NCBI RefSeq assembly: GCF_009601015.1 | Contig: NZ_WITJ01000003.1 | Span: 1-64,000 of the forward strand | Length of the DNA: 64,000 nucleotides | Origin: Lactococcus hircilactis | GTDB lineage: Bacteria; Bacillota; Bacilli; Lactobacillales; Streptococcaceae | Direction of reading: 5' to 3' | Part shown: piece by piece, positions 1 through 9,600 of the stretch | How the letters are laid out: every line of letters begins with the position of its first letter | Position numbering within the stretch: the first letter of the stretch is position 1 | Notes under the pieces: generated by a model | The model's database searches: none | Seen by the model: the letters and a program-made list of their open reading frames with translations, nothing else | Told to the model about the DNA's origin: nothing | Program-made: the position numbers and the translations under genes

Positions 1-1
1 T

Positions 2-282
2 TTAATTTTTCATTCTGACCAGGGATCACAATTTAAAGCTCAAGCATTCAGAAAGCTCTTGGATGAAAATAATATTCTAGCTTCCTATTCTAAACCTGGT
101 TACCCCTATGATAATTCTGTCACTGAGATTTTTTCAAGTACCTGAAACTTTGGGAAATCAATCGGAAGACTTTTCATTCCATTCAAGAAGTACAACTTTC
201 TTGTTTTGAATACATTGAATGTTTTTACAACAACTACAATCCTCATTCTGCCAACCATGAATTAACCCCTAATCAGAAATAA
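2..282 (+). pseudogene. IS3-family transposase fragment, frameshifted, 5' part outside window
   Basis: The plus strand reads into the C-terminal part of an IS3/IS150-type integrase-core transposase (DDE): an HSDQG motif at about 11-25, then a stretch ending at a TGA at 143-145. The rest of the protein (FKYLKLWEINRKTFHS...) continues in another frame from about 133 to a TAA at 280-282. That is one frameshift, so this copy is dead as it stands. It lies just beyond the 3' end of the transfer operon and marks an insertion-prone edge of the element. The gene starts to the left of the window. The family is clear; the exact IS name is not. Confidence 0.8.
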
Positions 283-567
283 ATGGAGTATTTTAAAATT
301 TAATTTCCATTTTTTGTGTCTAATTATTTGACATTAGTCCAACAATCAATCCATTCTTTTTCAGGCATTTTCTTCACCTATTTTATCAGAAAGTCCCATT
401 TTTTACAAAAAGATTTTTTAAAGGGAATTTTCTTGCTCCTGAACCTCCAAAAACCTAAACTATTCGCAAAATTAACTTGCTAAAACGTGAAAACTCATCA
501 TTTTTACACCTTGAAAACGTGATAAAAAAGCCAAATTTACTCCTCAAAAACGTGATTTTTCTCTTTT
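283..567. other. gene-free stretch downstream of the transfer operon
   Basis: No open reading frame worth naming. The right half carries three spaced copies of a 9-bp motif (separate entry). No convincing hairpin terminator is visible directly after the stop codon at 568. Confidence 0.5.
482..555. repeat. three direct copies of AAAACGTGA at 32-33 bp spacing
   Basis: Copies lie at 482-490, 514-522 and 547-555, about three helical turns apart on the same face of the DNA. The intervening sequence is A+T-rich. Regular spacing next to a replication/transfer gene suggests iteron-like or regulator-binding sites, but the function is an inference. Confidence 0.5.
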
Positions 568-2745
568 TTAGACTGAAATTCCCTTAGCGACAGGCAGATT
601 TCCTTGAGCGGCAACGGCTTTTATTTTATCTTGTTCCACTTCTTTGGCCTGTTGGAGTCGCGTGTCAAAGTTCTTTTTAGACTTTGACCGCTTTTTAGCC
701 GTCTTTGACTTCTCTGCTTCTGGCTGTTTTTGACCTTGCGTCGCCAGTTGGGCTTTCAAGTCCTCAATCACTTTTGCTTTCTCTGACAGTTCCTCAGCCA
801 ATGCTTTTCTACTTTTGACTTTTTTAGGGGTCTTAGGCACCTCCTCCAAAGCAAAACGCTGCGCTAAGTTTTGACTTATGGCTTGGAGTTCTTGACTCAA
901 TTTCAGAAAAGGGGATTTCAGAGTATTGGTCACAGAAATTCTTGTGGCTTGGAGCGCTGTACCCATTTGATTTCTCTTATTGAGAATCGCTCCTTTTACC
1001 TGATTCACAAGCTCCAATAAGCGCTCATGAATCTGTGCTCTAATCCCTTTGACTTCTGTTTGAGTTTCCTCTTTGGACATAGTCTTATTTTCCAAGACTT
1101 CCTTTTTAAATTGATTGACCAGTCCCTCAATTTTTGAAAAATGCGCCGAGAGTACGATTTCTAGCTCTTCTTTTGTGAGGACACTTTTGACCTCGCTAGG
1201 AAGCTCCTTCTTCGTTTCTACCTTTTGGGGAGACGTCCTTGTCTCAACGGGTGAAGTGGTCTGCGGTGCTTGGGGTGGCTCAACGACTGGATTTGTTGTT
1301 GCTTCTTTTTGAGGTTGAGGGGCAGGTGGGGCCTGTGTAAAGAGATTAGTCATTTCATCATCAAATTGTTGCGTTTCTTTAAGGAGCGTTTGCACCACTT
1401 CGTCCTGCGTTGGCTCTAAAGCAAGCAGGTCAAGCGGGGAAAAGTCTTGGTCAATCAACTGGTCATAAAGACCATCTAATCGGGTCTGATCCTCCTTTTT
1501 GAAATTCCATTGCAGCTCACGGAGGTGTTGCGCCGCTACAATTTGATCTGCCGTCTTTTTCTCTTCATCCGCACGAGATTTCTGAATGAGATAAGTTTGT
1601 TCCGTGTCTGAGAGCTTTAAAAAGCTCGCCCTTTTCTCTGATTTTTCACTTGACTCAGTTTTCATTGTCATCAATCCTTTCTGACTTTTTAGTTCATCAT
1701 TCCAATCATTTTTTACTTGTCCCACATGAAGCGGTGGGAAATCTGTCTGTGCAAATTTGGGGGCATTAGGATACTGGTCATTAAACCGTTTCACAAAAGT
1801 TTTCCCTGCTTCATCATGGTCATAGGCAAAAGTAATCAGCTGCTTAGGTAAGTCCTCAATATTTACCGCCAAGCGGTCAAAAGTCTCTAAAAACTTTTCC
1901 TTTTGGACAAGTGCCAGCTCCTCACAACCATAAATCTCTGCAAGGTAGCGTGAGATGACTTGAGACTTATAGCCATCACTTGAAATCAGCTTGACGTTTT
2001 CAAGTTCTGCCTGATGAAGTTCATAATAACTCATTAAGTCAATCGGGGCTTCAAAAACAATCAAGCGCTCCGGTTGGCCAATATCAAGCACCATGCCTCC
2101 ATAAGCTCCTGAGTTTTTCAAGACCCGTTTCAAATGTCCACTGGCGTGATCCTTGTGCAATTCGGGATAAGCCTTAATGCCTTGCACACTGGCACCCACC
2201 ATGTGGAGGGGCTTATCAAAATGCTTAAAGACCAAAATCGGTTCATAAAAATATTGACCATTTTCGAGGGTATTCCGCCACTGCGATTGTGCGATTAAGC
2301 CTTTTTCCTCAAAGAACTGAATCGTTGCTTGAGATAAGCAACGAGCTTTGCTAAGGTACTTCTCTGCAAGGCTTTTGTTGGCCTGGTCTCTCAAATAGTA
2401 ATGAAAAGGTTGCGCTTGGGGGATTTTTTGAACGTCAAACTTTTGCCACTCTGTTTGTGTGAGGTAAGCTACTGCTTCTTTGAAGTGCGCTCGACGCTCC
2501 TCAAATGTCCGAGCGTTAAAAAGAACCAAGCTGACTAAATCAACAGGCCCACCCCACAAGTTTTCTGAGAACCAATTAAAACGATTCTTTCTGGGATTAA
2601 GCCAGATACTTTGATGTCCCTCCCAGTCATACATATTCGAGCCAAGCGCTTTTAATCCCAGTTGCTGGGCAACTTGAAAGATATTCGCCGATTGCGCTTG
2701 GGCTAAAAGTTCTTTTCGATCATCAAGCGTTTGAATTTCAGCCAC
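568..2745 (-). CDS. TOPRIM/DUF3991-type primase-like protein of the conjugative element
   Basis: Probable DNA-processing protein (primase-like) of the mobile element. The N-terminal third looks like the DUF3991/CHC2-like region found with TOPRIM (YDWEGHQSIWLNPRKNRFNWF). The middle carries the TOPRIM signature: an IVFEAPIDLMSYYEL block and, later, FAYDHDEAGK, which supply the acidic metal-binding residues. The last 300 residues are Gln/Lys/Glu-rich and probably coiled coil. I prefer the GTG at 2745, which has a strong AGGGAGG site and overlaps the methyltransferase stop by 8 bp (GTGGCTGA). A start at 2823 would add 26 residues inside the upstream gene. pCF10-type operons have a comparable gene after the coupling protein. 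Enzymatic activity is inferred. Confidence 0.75.
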   Translation of the reverse strand: MAEIQTLDDRKELLAQAQSANIFQVAQQLGLKALGSNMYDWEGHQSIWLNPRKNRFNWFSENLWGGPVDLVSLVLFNARTFEERRAHFKEAVAYLTQTEWQKFDVQKIPQAQPFHYYLRDQANKSLAEKYLSKARCLSQATIQFFEEKGLIAQSQWRNTLENGQYFYEPILVFKHFDKPLHMVGASVQGIKAYPELHKDHASGHLKRVLKNSGAYGGMVLDIGQPERLIVFEAPIDLMSYYELHQAELENVKLISSDGYKSQVISRYLAEIYGCEELALVQKEKFLETFDRLAVNIEDLPKQLITFAYDHDEAGKTFVKRFNDQYPNAPKFAQTDFPPLHVGQVKNDWNDELKSQKGLMTMKTESSEKSEKRASFLKLSDTEQTYLIQKSRADEEKKTADQIVAAQHLRELQWNFKKEDQTRLDGLYDQLIDQDFSPLDLLALEPTQDEVVQTLLKETQQFDDEMTNLFTQAPPAPQPQKEATTNPVVEPPQAPQTTSPVETRTSPQKVETKKELPSEVKSVLTKEELEIVLSAHFSKIEGLVNQFKKEVLENKTMSKEETQTEVKGIRAQIHERLLELVNQVKGAILNKRNQMGTALQATRISVTNTLKSPFLKLSQELQAISQNLAQRFALEEVPKTPKKVKSRKALAEELSEKAKVIEDLKAQLATQGQKQPEAEKSKTAKKRSKSKKNFDTRLQQAKEVEQDKIKAVAAQGNLPVAKGISV

Positions 2746-3712
2746 TCTTGCCTCCCTTCTGATTTTTCCTACTTTTTTTCTGGTCGAGCCAGGTATTTCT
2801 TTCCCAGAATACACCTGCCGCATAGCCTTGAATGGTGGAATCTCGCTCTGCCCGTTTCAACCTCACTTCGCCCCAAGCTGTATAACGCAAACTTTGTTCA
2901 ATCCCGACGTAGCGCCGTCCTAGCTTTTTAGCGGTGACGAGGCTTGAACCTGACCCAGAGAATGGATCAAAGACGAGGTCACCCCGATTAGAACTTGCTA
3001 AAATCAATTTTGCCAGCAACTTTTCAGGCTTTTGGGTCGGGTGCGCTGTATTCTCTGGCATGGACCAATAAGGCACGGAAATGTCCGGCCAAAAATTAGA
3101 CGGTAGGGTATCTCTGAATTTTCCTGCTTGGGTCTCTTGCCAATCTTTAGGCTGACCGTTTTCCTTATAGGGGGCAAACACCTTATGACGTATTCTGACC
3201 TGCTCCAAATTAAAAGTATAGTCTTTCGTGTTGGTTAAGAACCAAATGTCCTCCATTCCATTTTTCCAGTTAGATAAAGTCCCTCGCCCTTTCTCTCGTT
3301 GCCATGTGATGCGATTTTGAATGTGAAAATACTGACCAAGGAGGGGCGCAATTTCTAGGCTTGTTTGCCAATCCGTACAAACATAGACTGTCGCCTTTTC
3401 TTTGAGTAAGGGCTTGAGTCGTTCAATCCAAGCCACTGTATAGGCTTGATAATCAGCCGACTTCATCTTTTTAAACGACTTGCCGTCGTATTTTTTATCC
3501 AAATTATAGGGCGGGTCCACAATGGCTAAATCCACACATTGCTTAGGGAGCCACTCCATCAACTCAAAGGTATTACCACAAATGGAGTGATTGACGATGG
3601 TTTCAAGTTTTTCTAAGGTATCGTCTTTTGATAATATCCTGTTCAACTGTGCTTTAGGAATATCTTTAAGCTGCCAATCAAGCGTTTTGTTTTTAGGAGA
3701 CTTTGGTTTCAT
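2738..3712 (-). CDS. DNA adenine-N6 methyltransferase (beta class, DPPY)
   Basis: Site-specific DNA methyltransferase acting on adenine. Motif IV (VDLAIVDPPYNLD) precedes motif I (FDPFSGSGSSLVTAKKLGRRYVGIE), the order of the beta class, and a TQKPEKLL block lies just before motif I. The start is set at the ATG at 3712: an AGGAGG lies 9 nt upstream and the VirD4 stop is immediately before it. The longer open frame to 3895 runs inside virD4 and is rejected. No restriction enzyme partner is adjacent, so it is an orphan here. Such enzymes on conjugative elements may protect incoming DNA from host restriction; the recognition sequence cannot be read from the sequence. Confidence 0.88.
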   Translation of the reverse strand: MKPKSPKNKTLDWQLKDIPKAQLNRILSKDDTLEKLETIVNHSICGNTFELMEWLPKQCVDLAIVDPPYNLDKKYDGKSFKKMKSADYQAYTVAWIERLKPLLKEKATVYVCTDWQTSLEIAPLLGQYFHIQNRITWQREKGRGTLSNWKNGMEDIWFLTNTKDYTFNLEQVRIRHKVFAPYKENGQPKDWQETQAGKFRDTLPSNFWPDISVPYWSMPENTAHPTQKPEKLLAKLILASSNRGDLVFDPFSGSGSSLVTAKKLGRRYVGIEQSLRYTAWGEVRLKRAERDSTIQGYAAGVFWERNTWLDQKKSRKNQKGGKSG

Positions 3713-3713
3713 C

Positions 3714-5531
3714 TTAGGCCGCCTCCTCGTGGGTAATGACACCATGGTCAATGATTTGTGTGGCCTTATCCAAAAATTCTTCCTCCTCGTCCATATAACG
3801 TTTATAGGTGTACCAATTTGGGTCTTGTGGGTTTTGAGCCAATAATGCGGCATTCGGGTGGTCATCCACCGTGTATTTTTTATCCTTAAAGACATACTGT
3901 CCTGAGATGAAGAGTAGCGCCGAGTTATTGTTTAATCGGCCAATCTCATCAGGCGTAAAGAGATCCCGCGCTTGTTTTTGATAACTCGTTGAGCCTCCAC
4001 CTCGCCCATGATTTTGCGTTCGATTGCGAATGGAAATAGTCTGCTTCCCTGCACGTTGAGAGAGATAGGCTGTGGTTTCTTTCTCATCTCCCCCCAAAAA
4101 GAGCAGGCTGTCACAACTATTCAGCAAAGTTTCCCAACCGTTCTTATACATAGTTTTGAGCTGAGCTAAAGCTTGCAGGATAATCACAATCGACATTTCT
4201 CGGCTTCTAAAGGTGGCCAAGGCTTTATCAATGTTTGGAATCCGCCCAATGTTTGCGAACTCATCTAAGATAAAGCGCACATTCAAAAGCGTTTTCCCAT
4301 TTGGCAAGGTTCTCGTACCTTGCAGCACTTCATCTGCTTTTTTACGCAAGCGCTCCATGACCGTTGATAAAAACATAGCTGCGATAAAGTTATAGCTGTC
4401 ATCTGTTTCAGGAATCGCCAAAAAGACGGCTGTCTTTTCTTCATTCCAAGAATCAATGTCCATGGTATCTTCCGCAATCAGATTAACGACTTTATCATGG
4501 TCAAACACCGAAAAGCGGGTTGCCGCAATCGCAAGCGCACTGGAGCGTGTTTCCGCTTTAAAAAGGTCATTAAAGAGTGTCCATTGTTTATAAGCGTAGT
4601 TATTTGGGTGGCGAGCGTTTTGTTCTTCCATCCACTCCTCCACCACACTTGGGACCTTTGCCTCTTTGCGTTCAATATGACGAAAAAGTTCTGAGACCAT
4701 GCCAAGGTCAGGGGTATAATCGTTATCTTGTCCATCAATCCACAAAAAGGTAATCATCGCACGGGCAAGGAGTCCTTCTGCGCGTTGCCAGAAATCTTCG
4801 CTTTGATTATCGCCTTTTTTAGTGGCTTCTGAAATGGCTCCAAAGATTCGATCCACATCCATTTCATCCTCTAAATAATGAAAAATATTAAAGCGGTCGC
4901 TGTTAAAAAACGTGACCAAATCAAAGATTTTAACTTGATAGTCATTTTCCTCTAACATCTTGCCACATTCACGGACTAGTAGTCCTTTCGGGTCGGTAAC
5001 GATATAACTTCCCAGCAGTTGCATGAGATTAGGCTTGACAAAGGTATAAGTTTTCCCTGAGCCCGGCCCGCCCAACACCACGACGTTTTTATTCTTTTGG
5101 TAGCGATAATCAATCGCTTGGTTAATCAAGCCCATGCGGGCTTTTTGCGTATAGATAATATTATTCTCAGGTCTTAAATCCGCAAAATGACTGATTTCTT
5201 CTGGCCGCGCAAGCCTTGCCGAGCCATGTTCTTCATTATTGCGGTAAACGCCGTGGTCATTATTGCGAACATAAGCAATCAGTCCCGAAGATCCCCCAAT
5301 AAGGGCAAATAAAAAACCGATTGAGGTCGGCACATAAAGAAATTGGAAGTCCTGGTCTGATAAGAGTTCCAATAAGGCATAGTTAAAGAGGCTGTCGAAC
5401 TGATCTGCCAGCGTTTGCCCCGGTAGGCCTGTCAAAAAATTCCCCAACCAAAATCCTAAAATAAAAAGCACTCCCGATAAAATCAGGTAGTGCTTCAAAT
5501 TCTTTTGATAGGGGCGGGTTCTATCACTCAT
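3714..5531 (-). CDS. VirD4/PcfC-type type IV coupling protein
   Basis: Membrane ATPase that brings the relaxase-DNA substrate to the type IV secretion channel. Two N-terminal membrane segments (about residues 13-33 and 66-86) are followed by a cytosolic motor with Walker A GGPGSGKT (around 155) and Walker B (LNVRFILDEFANIG). The C-terminal SRxMSIVIILQALAQL and FLGGDEKETTAYLS blocks are typical of the TraG/VirD4 family. At 605 aa it has the usual length. The start overlaps the PcfB-like gene by 4 bp (ATGA), so translation is probably coupled. Together with PcfB it should form the substrate-docking platform. Confidence 0.93.
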   Translation of the reverse strand: MSDRTRPYQKNLKHYLILSGVLFILGFWLGNFLTGLPGQTLADQFDSLFNYALLELLSDQDFQFLYVPTSIGFLFALIGGSSGLIAYVRNNDHGVYRNNEEHGSARLARPEEISHFADLRPENNIIYTQKARMGLINQAIDYRYQKNKNVVVLGGPGSGKTYTFVKPNLMQLLGSYIVTDPKGLLVRECGKMLEENDYQVKIFDLVTFFNSDRFNIFHYLEDEMDVDRIFGAISEATKKGDNQSEDFWQRAEGLLARAMITFLWIDGQDNDYTPDLGMVSELFRHIERKEAKVPSVVEEWMEEQNARHPNNYAYKQWTLFNDLFKAETRSSALAIAATRFSVFDHDKVVNLIAEDTMDIDSWNEEKTAVFLAIPETDDSYNFIAAMFLSTVMERLRKKADEVLQGTRTLPNGKTLLNVRFILDEFANIGRIPNIDKALATFRSREMSIVIILQALAQLKTMYKNGWETLLNSCDSLLFLGGDEKETTAYLSQRAGKQTISIRNRTQNHGRGGGSTSYQKQARDLFTPDEIGRLNNNSALLFISGQYVFKDKKYTVDDHPNAALLAQNPQDPNWYTYKRYMDEEEEFLDKATQIIDHGVITHEEAA

Positions 5532-6049
5532 TTTATTCCTCCCATCTTTGGTGTAGCTTCAACACTTTTGTCCTGTCGTCTCGCCACACGGGACAGGCGC
5601 TCTGCCTCTTGGGCTTTACCCGCTTTGAGTTTTTCTTCAAAGGTTTGTACATTAGGATTTTTAACCAGTTGACTCACTACCTCGGCAGGGCGGGTTGTCA
5701 GTTCTGCCAAAATTCCCTCTAAGGCCTTTTTAGCTAAGGCCTCGTCTTTCACTTTGAAAAAAATGTTGGTGCCATGCTCCACTTTCTTAAAAGCAAAAGG
5801 TAGCCCCTGTTCCTCAAAATAATGCTTGACTTTTTTCAAATCCACTTCCTGCCTTAAAAATTGCGAGGTCACAGGGTCTGTTGCATTGAGTAAACGATGC
5901 AGTTTATTTTGTCCTGTCGTTAGAGTATCTTGTCGTTCTAGCCATGTATGGAGCCCATCGCTCGACAAATTTTCTAAGATTTTGAGAAAGGTGCGTAGCG
6001 TATTAGTTCCATTGACGACAAATTTGTCAATCACTTGTTCTTGATCCAT
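5528..6049 (-). CDS. PcfB-like (DUF3801) substrate-docking protein
   Basis: Small cytosolic protein directly before the coupling protein, as PcfB precedes PcfC in pCF10-type elements; there it helps recruit relaxase to the coupling protein. The 173-aa product begins MDQEQVIDKFVVNG, carries the DUF3801-like middle (KVKHYFEEQGLPFAFKK...TNIFFKVKDEALAKKALE), and ends in a basic tail. I chose the ATG at 6049, preceded by AGAGGG; the longer frame to 6085 lacks a site. Transcription probably enters from the transfer genes upstream, across defence block A. Confidence 0.85.
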   Translation of the reverse strand: MDQEQVIDKFVVNGTNTLRTFLKILENLSSDGLHTWLERQDTLTTGQNKLHRLLNATDPVTSQFLRQEVDLKKVKHYFEEQGLPFAFKKVEHGTNIFFKVKDEALAKKALEGILAELTTRPAEVVSQLVKNPNVQTFEEKLKAGKAQEAERLSRVARRQDKSVEATPKMGGIK

Positions 6050-6109
6050 TTTCCCTCTTTCTCCACAAAAAGAGACCATGAACAAAATGTCATGGTCCCC
6101 ATTCTTAGT

Positions 6110-6194
6110 TATTTATAATGTATCTAAATAGAGCAAATTATCACTCGCTTATTTTTCCAAAAGCTGATTCAGTAGAATTTTTGATTTCAACTTG
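6110..6194 (-). pseudogene. possible stub of a RelE/YoeB-type toxin
   Basis: Directly after the broken antitoxin, the minus strand reads VEIKNSTESAFGKISE and then stops. This resembles only the first residues of RelE/YoeB-fold toxins. The rest of a toxin (about 80 aa) is missing. The position is where the toxin of a YefM-YoeB pair belongs. Very short, so tentative. Confidence 0.3.
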
Positions 6195-6454
6195 TCATAA
6201 ATCGTCCCAATCAATGTCATTGGCATTTGTAGAAATAGAGTCATCGTTTTCACGGCCCACAACTTTGTCAAGTGTCCCTGTTGTGAGAAGATAAAGCGCT
6301 TCTTGAATAGACTCCCAATCTCTTTTATTCATGATGACCACATCAAAATCAGAATTTTTTGTCGTATTATCACCTGCTTGTTCTCACTTGCAATCTGCTT
6401 CAATAAACTGAAAAAATTTCTTCTGGCATTCGTTGGCGAATAAATGTTTTGCAC
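6195..6454 (-). pseudogene. YefM/Phd-type antitoxin, frameshifted
   Basis: Read from a GTG at 6454 (AAGGAAGGGG upstream), the first part (VQNIYSPTNARRNFFSLLKQIASENKQVIIRQ) is a typical YefM/Phd DNA-binding head. The frame then runs into a stop. The tail continues in another frame (DFDVVIMNKRDWESIQEALYLL, ending ...IDWDDL at 6195). The 260-bp length fits a single frameshift near 6355. The intact gene would have been about 86 codons. With its partner reduced to a stub, this is the relic of a toxin-antitoxin module. Confidence 0.75.
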
Positions 6455-6605
6455 GTTTTCCCCTTCCTTACCTCCCCATTGTACATGGTGTACAATTTTC
6501 GCCTACAATAAGATACTTTTTGAATTTCATACTTCAAGAGACTGAATACGAAAAATAAAGCTCATACATCTTTTAGGCCAGTTCTCCCCCACTTACTTCT
6601 ATCTT
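6455..6605. other. intergenic region between the helicase gene and the antitoxin relic
   Basis: It holds the antitoxin operator (separate entry) and A+T-rich sequence. I see no further gene and no clear terminator after the helicase stop at 6606. Confidence 0.4.
6478..6496. promoter_or_regulatory. palindromic operator of the YefM-type antitoxin
   Basis: A perfect inverted repeat, ATTGTACA-TGG-TGTACAAT, lies just upstream of the antitoxin start. It contains two TGTACA hexamers. TGTACA is the core recognised by YefM in characterised yefM-yoeB operators, though the spacing here is shorter. It overlaps a plausible minus-strand promoter (TTGTAG, then TACAAT), which fits autorepression. The site is intact although the genes are not. 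Confidence 0.65.
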
Positions 6606-9600
6606 TTACAACTCACTCAAAACATGCTCAAAATAGGAAGGATAGGCGGATAGGATTTCGGTAATTGTTACCTTATTTTCCTTGATTGTACTTTTTATAT
6701 TTGCTTTATTTAGGTTAAGAACAAATAAAACTTCACCAATTCTTTGAGCAACTACACGATCTGAAAATCCTATTTCATATACCAAAATTGCTTTCTTATC
6801 AGGTAAGCCATACCTCATTTTTTGGCTTAGTAAATTTAGTTTTTTTCTTATCACATCGCTGTTCGGAACTACTGCAGCCACAATCTCAGCAATAGCATTT
6901 ACCACCATTATTGCTGAATAACCAAATCCATTATCACATATTTCAATGATATCGCTCAACAAGATGTCTCTCTGCTTTGCCTTCGGGCGATTGTCTTTAA
7001 CGGTCACCCTATTTTGCTTGCAATATTCCAAGATACTAAAATAACTCTCCCCAGCAATCCATTTCATCAGTATATTAGCAATTTCTTCTTCTTGGATAAC
7101 CTTTTTTATTGAGTTATTTTCTGAATATCTGATAAGTTGTGGAAAAATTAATCTTATCAAATCCTGTTCATTTTCTGAAGAATTGAATAATTCAACTTTT
7201 GACAGAACCCAGTTATTTAATTCTTCCGATTGAAAAACGCCTAGCTGTGCTTTACTAAAGATAGAAATATCATTTTCTGAAATATTGTTCAAAATATATT
7301 CTTGTACAAGCTCAAATAAATGTATTAGCTCACGCTTTTCTTCATCATTAGCCAGAAAATAGCCAAAAGTTTGACCAAGTATCACTTTAATATCTTGCTC
7401 ACTTTCGGAAGAAGCAGCAAAGGACTCAAGAATATAATTTTCGATTGCTTCAAGAGTATTTTCAAGAATGCTCAACCTTTCTTCGAAAGTTTCTAACCCA
7501 ACTTTATAGCTTTGTAATACTTTTCTCCATTCTTCTATTGTTTCACGGTAGCTTGCCTTATCAGAATACCTAAACTCCACCAATACTTTGAACGGTACCG
7601 TATAAGTTATGGCTCCTTCCTTAAAACTAACCTGTTGTACTATCTTCAAAATATTACTAGAACATTTCTCTGAATTACCTGTCTCTAATAGATGAGTATA
7701 TTTTTCAAATTTCCATCGGTTACGGTCTTGAAACCGTTGAGGATAGACGGTAGAATCAGAAAAAATGATACTCCCTTCTGTATACTTCCCTGCTCTTCCT
7801 GTTCGTCCTATCAGATTATGAAAATCCCGAACTTTGAATTCCTTTCCTGCTTGATAAAAACTTGGAACAATTAAGTATTTAATTGGCAAGTTAACACCTT
7901 GGGCTAGTGTTGATGTACAAACCACGCACCTTGATAAATTATTCTTGATAGCATACTCTACACAATTACGGATGCCATTGGAAATACCAGCATGATGAAC
8001 AAAGATACCTCTAAGCGCTGCTTTATAAATCTCATTCTCTGTCCCATAATTATGTTCAATTAACCTCCCTACTTTTTCATGTTCATTATGTTTACAGAAC
8101 CTGGATAGGGTAGAAATGTCATAACCACGCTCCTCAATCTCTATAAACCGTTTCAAAATGTTATCTGCAACTACTTTAGTAGGACAAAAAATTGCAACCC
8201 CTCCATTATGAATCAGCTTAATCGAGAAATAAATCCCTATGTCACTCGTTTTTCCATATTCAGGAAATCTTCTTTGTTTCCTTTCTTTGCCTTTTTTCTC
8301 TAAATTAGAGGTTTCTACAACACGCGGAACAAAAAACTCTTCCTCATTCATATTTTCTGGATTTATAAAATGCAAAATTCCATTTTTAGATTTTCCACTT
8401 TCTCCCCAATCACTGAAAGCAACTGTTTTTTCAGACGATTTTATTGTATTATCCGCAATAATTTGCCCACTTCCATTATTGAACCAATTATTTAATTCTT
8501 CTGGATTTGGAATAACAGCAGATATAAGTAATTTCTGAATATCCTTTTTCCCATCCAAATAAAGCTTTATTGTTGACAATAATAGCTCATAATCTGCTCC
8601 TCGCGATCCATCATCAAATAAATGAGCCTCATCAAAAATGACTAATCCCATTCGTTCCAGAATGGTGTGATCATTTCTAAGTAAGTAGAGGAATTTTTCT
8701 GGCGTCAGAACAATAACCTGCATTTTCTCTTCATGCAATTGAATTGTTCCAAATAGTTCCTCCGTGTTCGGTATATCGGAAAGCTGTGATAAAACAAAAT
8801 TTGAATTTGCTTTAAAATAACTGCCCAAGTCATCACTTATTTCTTTACATAATGCTCTAAATGGAGCCACTACTACAGCTAAATTCGTTCTACCAGAAAG
8901 AAAAGCAGACTGGATTGTCAGAGCAATTGAGGTCGTTTTTCCTGAACTCGTAGGCATTTGGATAACTCCCGAGTTACCGTCAAAAACGCCTTCAATTCCA
9001 AATTTGATTTGCGCTGGCCAAAGTTCTGTTATTTTTTCTTGAACCCCTAGCTGTTCATGCCACACTTCACTGCTGATATTTGAAAATCCTGGCATTAGAT
9101 TCTGCGGTGAATGAAGAATTTTTTTCTTGAAAATCGCCAATAATGCATCAACCAAAAGTAATTCACGACTTGTGCCTTCGCTATAGACTTTATTCTTAAG
9201 TTTTTCAAAAAATGTAAAATCTACATCACGTTTTTGCTCAAAATATAACTCATAATCCGTAAGAAGCCTCATAAGCTCATCCTGATATTTTCCGTTAAGT
9301 AACTCAATATCTGGCTTATCCTGCTTTCCCTTCAGAAAGTACTCAATCAGAACTGCAATTCCAGAGGACCCAAAATTGTCTCCAAACTCCAACTTTTGAC
9401 TTAAAACCATTGAACTACCAATCATATCAGAAAAGTAATAAGCAATCGAACCTAGTAGTAAATAATATTTTTGATGCCTCAGTTCCAACTTAGATTGAAA
9501 AAGTGCATCAAAAAAGCGTGATGAAAATTCCAATTCTTTTTGGTCTTCTTCGCTGACTATGATTGGGGCGGTTTCAGATTTCCAAATATTATTTGAGCTA

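Noticed and set aside
2746-2823. ATG start of the TOPRIM protein at 2823
   Set aside because: It lies within the methyltransferase gene with no clear site. The GTG at 2745 has AGGGAGG and the usual small overlap. Kept as an alternative.
3713-3895. Longer N-terminus for the methyltransferase (385 aa)
   Set aside because: It lies wholly inside virD4 in another frame and has no conserved motif. A strong AGGAGG precedes the ATG at 3712.
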